In this document: positions 48,030-59,692 of the stretch, piece after piece
How positions within the stretch are numbered: the stretch's first letter is position 1
Layout of the letters: each line of letters begins with the position of its first letter
Source of the DNA: Polyodon spathula
Taxonomy: Eukaryota > Chordata > Actinopteri > Acipenseriformes > Polyodontidae
DNA: 64,000 nucleotides
Assembly (NCBI RefSeq): GCF_017654505.1
Contig: NC_054537.1
Span: 78,077,118 to 78,141,117 of the forward strand
Reading direction: 5' to 3'
Program-made: the position numbers and the translations under genes
The notes under the pieces: model-generated
Databases searched by the model: none
Seen by the model: only the letters and a program-made list of their open reading frames with translations
What the model was told of the DNA's origin: nothing

Positions 48030-48364
48030 TGTAACGACCCAGGATTTATACTGTTACATGATTGGTCTATGGACCCTGTTGTTTGTTGTTTGTTTGTGTG
48101 TGTGTTTGTTAGCAGGGAAGCGGTACGCTTGCCTCAGTCGAGATTGGTGGGTGACATCAGGGGAGGCGGCGATATGAAAGTATATAGTTCCCACATGACC
48201 ACGACCAGAGCCGTGAGACAAGCTGCTTTGTGAATGTGCTTCTGTGAGAGTGTAAGACTGGTGTTTTTGGTGTGGCCCAGGGAATAATTGTTCCAATAAA
48301 CCGTTGATTCGAGTACCTGCAAATTGTATGTGCCTCCTTCCTTCATTTTCCACTACACGCTACA
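48030..48364 (+). repeat. Solo LTR, 335 bp, target duplication ATAT
   Basis: Starts TGTAACGACCC and ends CACTACACGCTACA. TATATAG lies at about 48181-48187 and AATAAA at 48295-48300. ATAT directly precedes (48026-48029) and follows (48365-48368). The size, terminal TG..CA and 4-bp duplication fit a Gypsy-type LTR. Non-coding; the 99-residue minus-strand frame inside is fortuitous. Confidence 0.8.
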
Positions 48365-49679
48365 ATATTAATTTGGCTTGTGGGCATTGTAAATCATTTT
48401 GAGAACAAAAATGCCAATATTCGTTATAAACCAAAACACTGATAACCTAATTATGGACCCCGACAACCGCACAGGGTAGAACTGTAAATAATACAAAACT
48501 TGAGAGTTTTCAGAAAACACACAATCAGGTTGTCAGACGGTTAATAAAAAGGAATGAGATGTCAGAATGAGAAGTTCCCTTGTGATTTGCTCAAAATGGT
48601 CAAATACAGTGGAAATTACATACTCAACCTAAATACTCAACCTTCTAATCCAACTGCAACTTCTGATAACCTTGCAATTCAGCACGACTGGCCTAGCCTG
48701 TGTGACCTATGACGTCTTTGAACACGGGCCTGTCTGAGTGCACACTCAACCTACTGCCACGCTACAGTTAATTGTCAAAATACTCTGCCACTGTGTATTT
48801 TAATCACAAATGCTTATGGTTGCACGCACTTGCACATCCTAATTTTAGATTACTAAGGTGGCTTTGCAGCACTTGTGATCACAACCATTGCCACTTGCTG
48901 TGTGTTGAAGGTTTATCTTAGTACAACTGATAAGCAGAACAGGTGTTCGGACACTTTCCTTCCTTCTCATTCTTACTGATAACTCCAGTGACTGTGTATG
49001 TGTTGAGCTCTCAGGTGTAAGACCTTTAGGCACCCAGATACACACAAACATGGTGACCAGGTCTTTTCTATGTGCCCCCTGTGATTTGTATTAAGATGTA
49101 AGAGGGTTTTTCTTTTGCTAATACTGTAAAAGGTAGATACATGCTATTAATGTCAGTCTTGGCTTTCCAAGTCGTTAAACATAAAAAAATAGTAACTTAA
49201 ATGCATGAAGTAAAGGCTGCTTTTATTTATTTTTTTTTATTGTGGTTTCAATTTGGCAGATGAGATGAATATCTAATCAGAAACAGATGTTTGCCAATAG
49301 CGAAAAAATATAGCATACTTATACATATTATATGTTTACACATTGTTTCATTGTCAGTCAAAACTCATAAATGCATGTTTTGCATATCCATGTGGAATTT
49401 GTAGGAGTCTGATCTATCACTTTTTTCAAAAACAGCATTTTATAATAGTCCATTTGGGATCACATATTAAAAACAATCTGCTTTTTAAACAAAAAACTTT
49501 TTACCAAGTATTTTGACTCATTACATAAGTTGACACCTAGGATAAAAAGCAGTTAAGACATTTCTCTAATACGTGTTGCTTCCCCAATTATTTTGTTGCT
49601 TCCATAACATCACCTAAAACTGTCTTTGGGGAATGTAAACCAACAAGAACTGTTTGCTTTCTGATAAAGTGTACAAAAA

Positions 49680-49682
<3 letters not shown>

Positions 49683-49765
<83 letters not shown>
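49683..49765. repeat. (AT)n followed by (GTAT)n
   Basis: About 31 AT repeats, then five GTAT units. Confidence 0.95.
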
Positions 49766-49767
<2 letters not shown>

Positions 49768-49812
49768 TATGTACCATTGCCGAAATCGGACAGTTGCCGT
49801 AATGCCCAGCAA

Positions 49813-50037
49813 GAAGATGCTGAATTAGCTTCGAATTTTATGTCATTTTGGCATCTGCCCTCAGCCACATAGGCTGATGCGAAGAAGGACTTTTAACTAG
49901 CCGTATTGCCCGGGAAGTTAGCAAAGTCCCCAGCTGCGGCAGGCAGATGCCGAATTACCTTCAGAATTTATGTCATTTAAGCATCTGCCCTGGCATGTCA
50001 ACTGCTCACAGCCACCCGGGAGAAGAAAGATTTTTAA
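49813..50037. repeat. Diverged tandem duplication, period about 130 bp
   Basis: AGATGCTGAATTAGCTTC..TATGTCATTT..GCATCTGCCCT..CAGCCAC..AAGAAGGA-TTTTAAC (from 49813) recurs as AGATGCCGAATTACCTTC with the same order of blocks (from about 49944). A third scrap, AATTGCCCGGGAAGATGCCGAG, lies at about 50694. The origin is unknown. Confidence 0.7.
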
Positions 50038-53000
50038 CAGTTACAGTGTAATACAAATAGAGAGTGAATTACCTTTTTTGCCTTTAACCGCAAAAGCGCA
50101 CCACTACCAAGCCACCAGTTGCAATGTTTATTTAAATAATTTAAATACTTTCTGACCACGCTACAGCAATGGAACTAAACAAAATATCAATGCACAGTTT
50201 ATTTTCATCATGGGTTACATATAGAGCTTAGAGTAAGTTGGGGGAAGGGGACAAGTCCAGAAATAAAATACAACAATGTTTTATTTTATTCTTATTGCAG
50301 TAATACAAATTTCTGAGCAGAGTTTTGTTGTTTGAATGAGAGATCATCCAATATCAACAAGAGAATAATAATCACAGTTAAGTTTAAATGTGTAAAAGCC
50401 ACCCAGTTAAATATAGTTACCTGAAACTCAGGAAGAACACAGTGCCAAAATTCATTTATCATAGCAATATTAATTAATCATTAATCAACAGCATAAAGTT
50501 TGTATTTTTCTTTAGAAATATGAAAGACAATTTGACTCAGAAGAAAATCTTTTCTTATAAACAAAGTTTAGTTTTCATTCTGTATTTTTTACACATTCAA
50601 ACAATATTTTATATATAACATTAGTTGACATCAGATCTCAGATACTTAGACATTTGCCTCAGCATTTTATTAAAATGCTGTGAGCAGTTAACGAATTGCC
50701 CGGGAAGATGCCGAGATTACATAAAATTCTAAACCTATATATATACATGGATGAAGCCTAGATTTGCATCCTGAGCCATTTGAAAAAAAAAGGCATAATA
50801 CCACAATAGTGATCTTAAAAAGTGATAATTCCTCTAGAGGAAAATATACTTAAACTTTGACCCATTTGACTCCTCGAGACCATCACTTCTAATTCAAACA
50901 AAAAAATGTTTCGTTTTCAATCACTTGACAACACCCACAGTACAGAAGTGTTCATTAATGATCAACAAAATGAGAATATCTTTTAAAAAAAAAAAAGTAA
51001 AGCTGGTACATTCGTATCTGAGAGAAACTGGAGAAGAACAGGAAATTAAAACAAGGTAAAGGCAATCATTCAAATAAAGCTGAAGCACTAACGGATAATG
51101 ACGTCTGTACAGCACTGAACCAACTGTACTGCTGAACCTCATCTTCTTTAATATTAGTACCACAAAGATATCCGTGTGTTATAAAAAATAACAGATGGGC
51201 CTCTTCAGTGAGTTACAGGAAAACAATTCCATCTCGGTTTTCTGTGACAGTTTATAAATTACTTGACCTTCGACCTTATTTTCCTGTAACTCTTTTAATT
51301 TAAAAATGCACACAGCAACTTTAAACCCTAGCCTACTGTATTCAGACAATTTAGAAATACAACAAACATTTCATATGTTATTTTCGAATTTTGTAATTTG
51401 AGACATTGTGAAAGACTTCTAGTCAAAATGATTGTCATTGAATTTAAGACTCTTAGTATTTCTAAATTCAGCATTATTGAGTGTTTAATAGTTATGGATT
51501 ATGTATCTACACAATACTTAAGAACTAGATCCCTGATTACGGGAGTATTGTTTTAATGTCTTTATTGATATTGATATTGATATAAACATTTGAAATGTCT
51601 ATTTTACTGATTTATTTACCCTTTCAATGTTTTCTTTGATTCTGTTTTACAACACAGTCTATTTCAGTGTTCTGTGGCCATCTACTGTTTCTAATGTCTG
51701 GTAGTTTACTGTGTTGGAAAGACAGACCAAGGTCAACTACCAAGGTAATGCCCAATTAAAAGGGTTTTATTGTGATTAGAAATGTTTAAACAGCGCCTTT
51801 TTATGTGACTGTATTTTAAACATTGAAATCTTTAAATTACAGATTTTTTTTAAAAAGACATTGGGTCACGTTTCTGATCTTTTTAAGCAGCTTTCCGTGT
51901 GAAAACAGGACTTCCAAGTGAGCTGAATTTCTTCGAAGAAATATCACGTCCAAGTTTGCTGTGATTGGTTTGCAGGTTGTAGTTACACGTTCTGCTTACT
52001 TGTTTAGGAAAGTTACATATATGCATAAAATAGTGAAATGTATTCACAATTAAATAGACACGGTTTTCTCTAGACCCCGGTTAAACAAGGCTTCTACCTG
52101 AAGAGTTTGCACAGCAGATGGAGATTTAAGATATTAATAGAACTGGAAATATATATGCATGAGTGGAACTAATTTCACTTTATAAATGGGCATTCCAGGA
52201 TTATGGATGTGACATCTGCACAAAAAATGTAACTTTGTAACCATATACACCCATCAAAGCCGGAGTAAGCACCCAGGCAACTCGAGCAAGCGCCAGAGAA
52301 AGGCCACACACATACAGAAGTGAAATTGCAAATATGAGTAAACTTACTATTTCTGTGCCAGCTATGCTACACAAGCAGCCTTTAGGGATAAAAATGTTTA
52401 GTTTTCCTTATATTAGTATTTACTGTTACATTTTTTATAATGTATTTATTTATTTTGTCTTTATTGTCATTGTTTATCATGCAGCCATTCTCCTGTTTTT
52501 TTTTTTTTTTTTTCAACACAGCATTTTTCAGCAAAGGGGAATGATCAGATGAATAAGGTTAAAAAAATATGCTAATTAAATTGTTACTTTCTACTGGATT
52601 CCACCCTGTAATGGAACTTGATTGAGATAATCTGAATATTGCAGTGTACTAACTGTAAATTGAGTGGTCTGTATCACATTAGTATGGACCGGGTTAAAAC
52701 AATGTGACACTGAAACAGTTCAGTGGACACAGCCTGTAATTGAACATGACAGAGAGAATCACAGAATGCAGTTGGTACACCAATTATGAAGTCAATATCT
52801 CAAAGCATTAGGTCTTTATCATCTGGAAATAATAAAAAGGTAGCCATCATGGGTCACAGGTCAAAGTGAAGGATGTTGTTAGATTTTGTCAGAGCCACTT
52901 CAGCTGCCAACGCGGTGTAGTTGGTCCTCTCCCCGGCAGTAGAGCCATAATGCAGCTCAGATGCATTTTGGATAACTTTAGTACAAATAACTTTGTTTTT

Positions 53001-53225
53001 TGTCTATAGTTGGGAAATCCTAGAGACTGTTACCGTGCAGGGTTAAAAACTCACATCGCCCGGGGCGAATTAAATCTGATGAGGATTAGTTGATGTCTAG
53101 GCAAATACTTAAAACAAATGTACACACACACTTTCACATTCAGTCTTGCATTAAAAAAATGCAGGGAAGTCAATTTTCTTTCGGGGTGTAGCAATGGTAG
53201 AAAACAGTAACTCGGAACTGAAACC

Positions 53226-53985
53226 TTTAGGTTACCTACCATAACCCTGGTTCCTTGAAAAAGAAGATGACCACCAACATAACTATGGGATATCCCTGCT
53301 CATTGGGTAGGTATTACTGAGTTTTTCATACAGAGCTGCCGATAGAGATGACACATTCGGTCCCGCCCACCAAGGGATTAAAACAGTCATCCTGAGGAAG
53401 CCATTTCTCTTCCATTTTCCATCAAACCCGTGAGTTGTTGGTCATCTTCTCTTCCAGGGAACCAGAGTTACAGTAGGTAACCGAACGTTTCAATTCCAAG
53501 ACTACCACCAACATGACTATAGAATAGTATATCAGAGCCGTTGCGAGGGGGAAGGAACGGCAGCATATGAGGGATGCATCTGCATTGCATAACCCAGAGG
53601 TTAGAAGTGTGAGCTTGCACCCTCAAGGATCCTTGTGCCTAATTTAGGTAGGGCAGAGTCTACCACATTAAGGCGGTAGAACATGGAGAAGGTATGCAGC
53701 CTGGCCCAGCTAGCCACAGTACAAATATCGGACAGCGAGGCCCTCTGAAGAGAGCCCAAGATGTAGCCAACCCGCAATCCAATGTGACAGACGCTGCTTA
53801 GAGAGGGGCTGTCCTTGGGTCCTGGTCCCATGACAGACAAAGAGCTGGCCAGACTGACGCAGAGCTCTTGTCCTATCCTCATAGCATCTCAATGCCCACA
53901 CTGGGCAGATGAAATTCAATCTCTCATCCTCCGTGGAAGAAAATGGGTAAATAGCAACACATGTAATGCACAATAAAATAAACAC
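53226..53985 (-). mobile_element. DIRS-type retrotransposon 3' end with inverted/direct terminal repeats
   Basis: On the minus strand a tyrosine-recombinase C-terminus is followed by a complex terminus. GGTTACCTACCATAACCCTG...AAGATGACCACCAACA (from 53231) is inverted at 53433-53482, ending GTAGGTAACC, and AAGACTACCACCAACATGAC (about 53500) repeats it directly. Inverted and split terminal repeats are characteristic of DIRS elements, which integrate through a circular intermediate. The 5' part, including reverse transcriptase and RNase H, is absent. Confidence 0.75.
53601..53985 (-). pseudogene. DIRS tyrosine recombinase, C-terminal fragment
   Basis: The upstream frame (53710-53985) reads EDERLNFICPVWALRCYEDR, then QLFVCHGTRTQG and PLSKQRLSHWI. 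After a frameshift, the frame at 53601-53882 reads SDICTVASWARLHTFSMFYR and then LNVVDS. CPV.ALR.Y, QLFVC, KQRLSHWI and W..P/LHTF..FYRLNV are typical of DIRS recombinases; the terminal HTF..FYR contains the histidine and the presumed nucleophilic tyrosine. In DIRS elements this enzyme replaces the usual integrase. It is broken and partial. Confidence 0.75.
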
Positions 53986-54438
53986 TTTATTTGTGTCATC
54001 GGTGTCAATTTAAAAAAAAAAAAAGTAAATCTAAATTTATAACAGTATTTATTTTTTTAGCCAAATAAAATCTAAGACTATTCTTAGGGACCCCAGCTGT
54101 TGTTGTTGATTCCAACTTAGTCACTTCACATAAGAACTAGTAAGTTTACATCAGGACTACCAAGTTTCAAAAGGTACAAGTCCTTTGGACTAGTAGCACA
54201 ATATTGTTAGTTTCTAACCCTGCCATGAAAAAAAAGTAAAATATATGTTCCACAGTAGCAATTTTTCATATTATAACCTCCACATCATTAGAACTGCAAA
54301 ATGAAGCATTACTTGCGGATCATGCTGTAGAACAGTTCTGTTCTCATTCAATATAAATGAGAGATAATACTACTGATTACTTATCAAGTACAAATTTGCT
54401 GGTGATATAGTACAGACTGACTCTAAGATATCTATAAC

Positions 54439-54471
54439 CTATATATATATATATATATATATATAGATATA

Positions 54472-54515
<44 letters not shown>

Positions 54516-54529
54516 CTAAAACACATTAT

Positions 54530-54566
<37 letters not shown>

Positions 54567-54567
54567 G
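54439..54567. repeat. Interrupted (AT)n cluster
   Basis: Three AT-repeat blocks with short interruptions (AGATATATATTAAT, TTTGCTAAAACACAT). Confidence 0.95.
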
Positions 54568-56734
54568 TGCTTTATATGGCAAGCACTGTATGTTTCCAGT
54601 AGCATAATGGTATTCTCAATAACTGACAGCCAATCAGAGGGTGACATTTTCGTTTAATATTATTGAATTGAGCTTATTGTAAAGAAACACGCTGTTCCAT
54701 ATTTTTTTGCGGCAGATTTCTCACATTGCTGTTGTGTTTTAATCCTTTTTATTATTCTAGTCTTGAGAATTTGTGGTCTGTATTCTCGCATCAATATTAT
54801 ACATGGTATATTTTCTTATTAAGGGTTTACCGCAGCATACCCATTACAGGGAGTTGTGGGATCTTCGATTGACCATTTAGCCTGTGAAACATTTTCTGTT
54901 TTTGGGTCACTGAAGCCTCTGCTTCTGAACATAGTTAACACATTTGCCTATTCATTATGTGTGAAGAATCAAGCAACAGTAGGTACAGCACCCCGTATAT
55001 ATTATACAATATATATTTTCTTACCAGTTACCTATCCTACAATTTAAAGCACAATAATGATGTATAATATCCATTAAGTCATGTCATTCCTGTTGTTTCC
55101 ATGTCTTATATACATATTTTATAAGTATTCTATTTTTATATTGTGCAATACATTTAACTTCAGCCCCAACTGAATTTTCTTGTACATTCATTTTAATTCA
55201 AGTGGCTGAGGAATGACAGGTACCATTGGAATACAGCACTGTATATTGTACATACAATGTGCATCAACATCAGATATGATTAGGCAAATAAATGAGCTTG
55301 TGCATTAATATGGTGGCCAGGGACTTGTAAGGTCACGCTGCTGCACTTACTGAGACATCATTTGGTGAAAGTACAATTCATTAACCTTATGAGGCCAACG
55401 GTTTCCTAGGAACAATGCAATATGGGAGTGGAATTATTGAAGAGGGTTAAGCAAGAGATTGGCATGATATCAAGTCTAGAGAAATATAACTTGTATGGAA
55501 GAAAGAATAGGCCTCCCCAGCCAGGTTAGAGATTATATTTTTGTGTGCATTTTCATCTTCTTAAGCCAAGCTATTTTCTAAATCATTGTGAGTGAAGGGG
55601 CAAGAATATATTTTTTAACCTGCCTGTATTCTGTAGCTTGGCATCTGAATATTGGGTGACTTGCATTCAGGACAGAATGTGAAAATTTTAGTTGTATCTG
55701 GTAGATTCCCTGGACCGAAACTCTATTTACACGAGCATATTCAGAACTATTAGAGATGTATCAGACAAGATGCTGTATTCAACCAGTCTACTTTGAGGAT
55801 ATTACAAATCCCACAGTCCTTACAGAAGAAATACAATGGATATTTTCACATTTGAACACAGCATATAGTGTATTGGAACAACAATAGAAAGAAGCCTTGT
55901 AAAAATATGCTATATTCAAACAGAAATGCAGAAATATAGCCTCAACAACACTGGTTAATGAACCTAATTGATTACTGTAGCTTAATTGTTTTGGTTTCTT
56001 CAGGGTAACATAGTACAGTACAAATATACTTGTGGCAAACCTCTGGCTCTTCTGACAGGCAACTTTACTGTACCTTTACATAATAAAATGTAAATAATAC
56101 AGAAAGGGAAATAGGTAAGATTCATGGAATTATTTTTCTGTAGCTACAACCCTTTAACAAAGTGGGTCTAGAGAGGGATTTGTGTTACGATATGAAACAA
56201 AGATCTTTAGTTTTAAAGGTTGGTGGTATCTAGAGCCATTAAAGTTGAAATGAATGGCTTTTAGTCTGGGCCATTCTTACTGGATGAGTTGATAAACCTA
56301 ATGCTTGACACATAAATTGAAATTGAGGATGGTTCATAACTCAGATTAAGAGCTATTAAACATATAACAAATAAAAGAGTAAGTACATACAGATTTCACA
56401 ACCTCTTTAAGCAAGTGAACATTGACATTAACAAGCAGCAGCTGTTTGTTAACTTATCTCCAGCTCAGCTGATGTTGCTATTTAGCGCTGAAGTTTGATT
56501 AGCCTTATATTTGGCCACAGATCGACCATAGATAATAGAAGAAAACCCCTGACATTTTTTATGTCATGTGAAATGCATTTGTTAACACCTTAGGCAAATG
56601 AGGAAAACAACACAAAAAATATATAAGGAACTGTCATTTTTAGAACTTTTGAGTACTTTTTTTGTACAGCTGGCTGAAAGATTACAACAAATTGAGTAGG
56701 TGTTCCAGAAATTAATGTGGACAGAATGCCTTTA

Positions 56735-56850
56735 ATGAGCCAGCATGACATAATGCAAATGGAAGGGGCTGAGAGGCAGGAGATCCTGGGTTCCAAATCA
56801 CTTGACCTCCTTGAATGTCAGTTCTTGCAGCTGAACAACTGGGCTGAGAG
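56735..56850 (+). repeat. Possible MIR/CORE-SINE relic
   Basis: GGAGATCCTGGGTTCCAAATC resembles a box-B region, and CACTTGACCTCCTTGAATGT followed by CAGTTCTTGCAGCTG resembles the MIR segment that normally reads CACTTAACCTC and then CAGTTTCCTCATCTG. The match is visual and diverged; chance is not excluded. Confidence 0.3.
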
Positions 56851-57885
56851 CTTCGTAGGTCCATTCAGGCAATCCTCTATAAATTGTTTAAAAAGAAAAG
56901 TTATAATTAAAATGAAATTCAACAGAAAGAATTGTGTTTTGTTAAAAATGGTGCATTTATTGCACTGATAAGTCAACAGTAATAAATGTATGACAAACCT
57001 AAGACTGCTGTGGTATCCTAATACACAGAAGTCATCAAAAAGTATTGGGCTTGCTAGTAGTTTGTTATTGTTGACTTACTCAGTATACCAAATATTACAT
57101 TAGCATACAATGGCCTTATCCCTCCTGTAGGTTTAAACAAAAATTTTGTTGTTTCTGAGCTATCAGAGCTGGAAGATGACATCTATAAACATTTATAATC
57201 TCCCTATACTCTTGCAATAGGAGCATGCCTAATTGGCTCTCAGAGTGATATAGTAACACACAAGTTTCATGGGTGAGAAGGCTTGTGTCTCTACAGCTAA
57301 AACTGCATGATTTCTTATAAAGTATGGGCTATGGCAAAGGAAAAACTATGTAAGAATGTATTTAAAACTGCAGCGTCACACAATTATTTTCAATTGTACA
57401 CTCAAATATGATTCTTATTTGACTGTTAACTGCTTGCTTCCATAGTTTAGTCTTCTATCATGGGAAACCAGACATTGTTGGTTTACCAGTTTATTTACGT
57501 CAAGTATGGTAGTTACTGCTTTACTGTAGAACACAATTTCCTTCCCTCATTGAAGCTGTCTGGCCATGCTGTCAAGCTGTGCGATAAACAGTCATCCTGT
57601 TGCTGCTACCTACATTAGCAGGGGTGATGAATGCCATATGCAAGCTCTGTTTTAGAGCAAGGGAGCAAAACCAAACATGTAAATAAAAGGAAAATGATGT
57701 GAAATCTGTTGAAATGATTGTGTTGGTGAAACATATCGCTCTTGGACATAAAAAAATAAAAAACACTCAGACGACATTTTACATAATCTGTACTACATAA
57801 CACACACTCTGTGCACTACTATACTAATACATATAACAGACAACATGAAACACAAAATACACAATTTACGGCAGCATTATGGGGG

Positions 57886-58061
57886 TGTGGCAGGCTGGCG
57901 AGTGGATAGAGGCCCAGAGACAGACTTCAGTTCAAACAAATATACTTTTATTATAAATAAACACAAAATGAAAGGGCACAAGGGCCAAAACAAAGCAATT
58001 TAAACACAAAAAAGATAAAAAGCAAAACTTACAAAAATAACAGTTTCCAGGCTGGGCGCTG
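57886..58061 (-). repeat. 3' LTR, truncated to 176 bp
   Basis: Identical by eye, base for base, to 59693-59868. It contains a minus-strand AATAAAAG polyadenylation-like signal and ends TGCCACA at the target duplication. The first 124 bases of the full LTR are missing, so the gag repeat region abuts it directly. Confidence 0.85.
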
Positions 58062-59577
58062 GGCCCGGCTCCCTCTGGTGGCGGAGGCGGCGGCCCGGCT
58101 CCCTCTGGTGGCGGAGGCGGCGGCCTGGCTCCCTCTGGTGGCGGAGGCGGCGGCCCGGCTCCCTCTGGTGGCGGAGGCGGCGACGGCGGCCCGGCTCCCT
58201 CTGGTGGCGGAGGCGGCGACGGCGGCCCGGCTCCCTCTGGTGGCGGAGGCGGCGACGGCGGCGGCCCGGCTCCCTCTGGTGGCGGAGGCGGCGGCGGCGG
58301 CGGCCCGGCTCCCTCTGGTGGCGGAGGCGGCGGCCCGGCTCCCTCTGGTGGCGGAGGCGGCGACGGCGGCGGCCGGCTCCCTCCCTCTCGGGCTCTGAGA
58401 GCGGCGGCGGCGGCTCCTCCCTCTCGGGCTCTGAGAGCGGCGGCGGCGGCTCCTCACCCCTCTCTGGCTCTGGGAGCGACGGCAGCTCCTCACCCCTCTC
58501 TGGCTCTGGGAGCGACGGCGGCTCCTCACCCCTCTCTGGCTCTGGGAGCGACGGCGGCTCCTCACCCCTCTCTGGCTCTGGGAGCGACGGCGGCTCCTCA
58601 CCCCTCTCTGGCTCTGGGAGCGACGGCGGCTCCTCACCCCTCTCTGGCTCTGGGAGCGACGGCGGCTCCTCCTCCCTCTCTGGCTCTGGGAGCGACGGCG
58701 GCTCCTCACCCCTCTCTGGCTCTGGGAGCGACGGCGGCTCCTCACCCCTCTCTGGCTCTGGGAGCGACGGCGGCTCCTCACCCCTCTCTGGCTCTGGGAG
58801 CGACGGCGGCTCCTCCTCCCTCTCTGGCTCTGGGAGCGACGGCGGCTCCTCCTCCCTCTCTGGCTCTGGGAGCGACGGCGGCTCCTTCTCCCTCTCTGGC
58901 TCTGGGAGCGACGGCGGATCCTCCTCCCTCTCTGGCTCTGGGAGCGACGGCGGATCCTCCTCCCTCTCTGGCTCTGGGAGCGACGGCAGATCCTCCTCCC
59001 TCTCTGGCTCTGGGGACGGCAGCTCACCCCTCTCTGGCTCTCGGGAAGGCGGCTCACCCCTCTTTATTGGAGTGACCAGGGCATCTCCCATGTCTACCGC
59101 CAGGTAATTAACCACCATGAGGGCAACCTCTGGGAAGGAGGCCGGGTGGTGTTGTTCCTCCCACTGTTCCCACCTCTCCCCATCTCGACGCCACAGCGTG
59201 TTGATAACTATGGGGAGATCGTGGACGAGGTCTGCCTCAGGGTGCATCAACCAGTCCCAGATCTCCTGGGACGGTGGTGAAGGTGGTGGTGCTGGAGGTA
59301 GTGGGGTGGCCCCTGATGCCCGGGGTGAACAAGGCACCTCTTCCTGGGCCTGGTTGTAGGGGCATCCTGCCCAGTTGTGGCCGTCCTCCTCACACCGGCC
59401 ACACCAGTTTGCCGGTGGCACGTCTGGGCAGGACCGCCAACGATGGTCCTCCTTCCCGCACCAGGAACACATGGGGAAGAGGCTGGCCGGGTCCTCCAGC
59501 GGTGGCTGCAGCAGCTTACATTTCTTCAGCTGCTGCTGCTTTTCCTGCCTTTGCCGCTGTCTGCTCCTCTTTCCCAT
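58000..59577 (-). CDS. Gag-like protein with two zinc knuckles and repeat tail
   Basis: 525 residues from the ATG at 59577, the first methionine after an A/T tract. The N-terminus is basic and Gln-rich (residues 1-21). Two CX2CX4HX4C zinc knuckles follow, C37-SW-C40-GKED-H45-RWRS-C50 and C59-GR-C62-EEDG-H67-NWAG-C72, as in retroviral-type nucleocapsid proteins that bind RNA. A proline-rich stretch and a possible capsid scrap with WRRDGERWEQWEEQ come next. Then there are 15 copies of a 12-residue acidic unit around PPSLPEPERGEE (36 bp each). Nine Arg-rich units around RRLRHQREPG (30-39 bp each) follow. The last residues (SLETVIFVSFAFYLFCV) are read into the LTR, so the natural C-terminus is probably lost. 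The role in packaging element RNA is inferred from the family. No capsid fold is recognisable by eye. Confidence 0.7.
   Translation of the reverse strand: MGKRSRQRQRQEKQQQLKKCKLLQPPLEDPASLFPMCSWCGKEDHRWRSCPDVPPANWCGRCEEDGHNWAGCPYNQAQEEVPCSPRASGATPLPPAPPPSPPSQEIWDWLMHPEADLVHDLPIVINTLWRRDGERWEQWEEQHHPASFPEVALMVVNYLAVDMGDALVTPIKRGEPPSREPERGELPSPEPEREEDLPSLPEPEREEDPPSLPEPEREEDPPSLPEPEREKEPPSLPEPEREEEPPSLPEPEREEEPPSLPEPERGEEPPSLPEPERGEEPPSLPEPERGEEPPSLPEPEREEEPPSLPEPERGEEPPSLPEPERGEEPPSLPEPERGEEPPSLPEPERGEEPPSLPEPERGEELPSLPEPERGEEPPPPLSEPEREEPPPPLSEPEREGAGRRRRRLRHQREPGRRLRHQREPGRRRRRLRHQREPGRRRRRLRHQREPGRRRRLRHQREPGRRRRLRHQREPGRRLRHQREPGRRLRHQREPGRRLRHQREPGPAPSLETVIFVSFAFYLFCV
58062..58380 (-). 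repeat. Minisatellite, 30-39 bp units (Arg-rich coding)
   Basis: About nine units of CCCTCTGGTGGCGGAGGCGG with 0-3 extra CGGCGA-type triplets between units. All length changes are multiples of three, so the gag frame stays open. Confidence 0.9.
58440..59010 (-). repeat. Minisatellite, 36-bp units x about 15 (acidic coding)
   Basis: Units of CTCTCTGGCTCTGGGAGCGA CGGCGGCTCCTCACCC type. The sub-variants differ at TCCTCCTCC versus TCCTCACCC, giving EEE or GEE. The frame is maintained throughout. Confidence 0.95.
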
Positions 59578-59672
59578 TTTTTTTTTTTAAAAAAAATAAA
59601 TAAATAAAAAATTTATCCCAAAAATTCCACAAAACAAAACAAAAACACTGCTCTGAGCCTCTAGGTGGCGCT

Positions 59673-59690
59673 ATCCCACTTCAGACACCA
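59673..59690 (-). other. Primer-binding-site-like motif
   Basis: TGGTGTCTGAAGTGGGAT on the minus strand, two bases inside the 5' LTR. TGG at the start fits pairing with the CCA end of a tRNA. Which tRNA primes it was not determined. Confidence 0.55.
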
Positions 59691-59692
59691 AA

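Larger units (their letters stand above)
48369..53225. other. Unannotated AT-rich DNA
   Basis: It holds an (AT)n-(GTAT)n repeat (49683-49765), a diverged duplication (49813-50037), small hairpins (50661-50679 and the 16-bp palindrome ATTTCTTCGAAGAAAT at 51927-51942) and a T run (52495-52514). No gene was recognised. Confidence 0.45.
53986..57880. other. Unannotated AT-rich DNA
   Basis: Contents are AT clusters at 54439-54567 and a possible MIR/CORE-SINE relic at 56735-56850. No gene was recognised. Confidence 0.45.

Noticed and set aside
51927..51942. Palindrome ATTTCTTCGAAGAAAT as a heat-shock element
   Set aside because: The TTC and GAA blocks do not have heat-shock-factor spacing.
58078..58398. 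Plus-strand frame with repeated RLPLVAEAAA units
   Set aside because: Antisense reading of the GC-rich minisatellite with no start context or domain.
58029..59057. 342-residue overlapping frame rich in SQSQRG and RRR repeats
   Set aside because: The 36-bp unit is a multiple of three and free of stops in this frame, so an SR-like shadow is automatic. The zinc knuckles are only in the other frame.
59274..59603. Plus-strand frames opposite the zinc-knuckle region
   Set aside because: They are the antisense of the gag-like frame and carry no motif.
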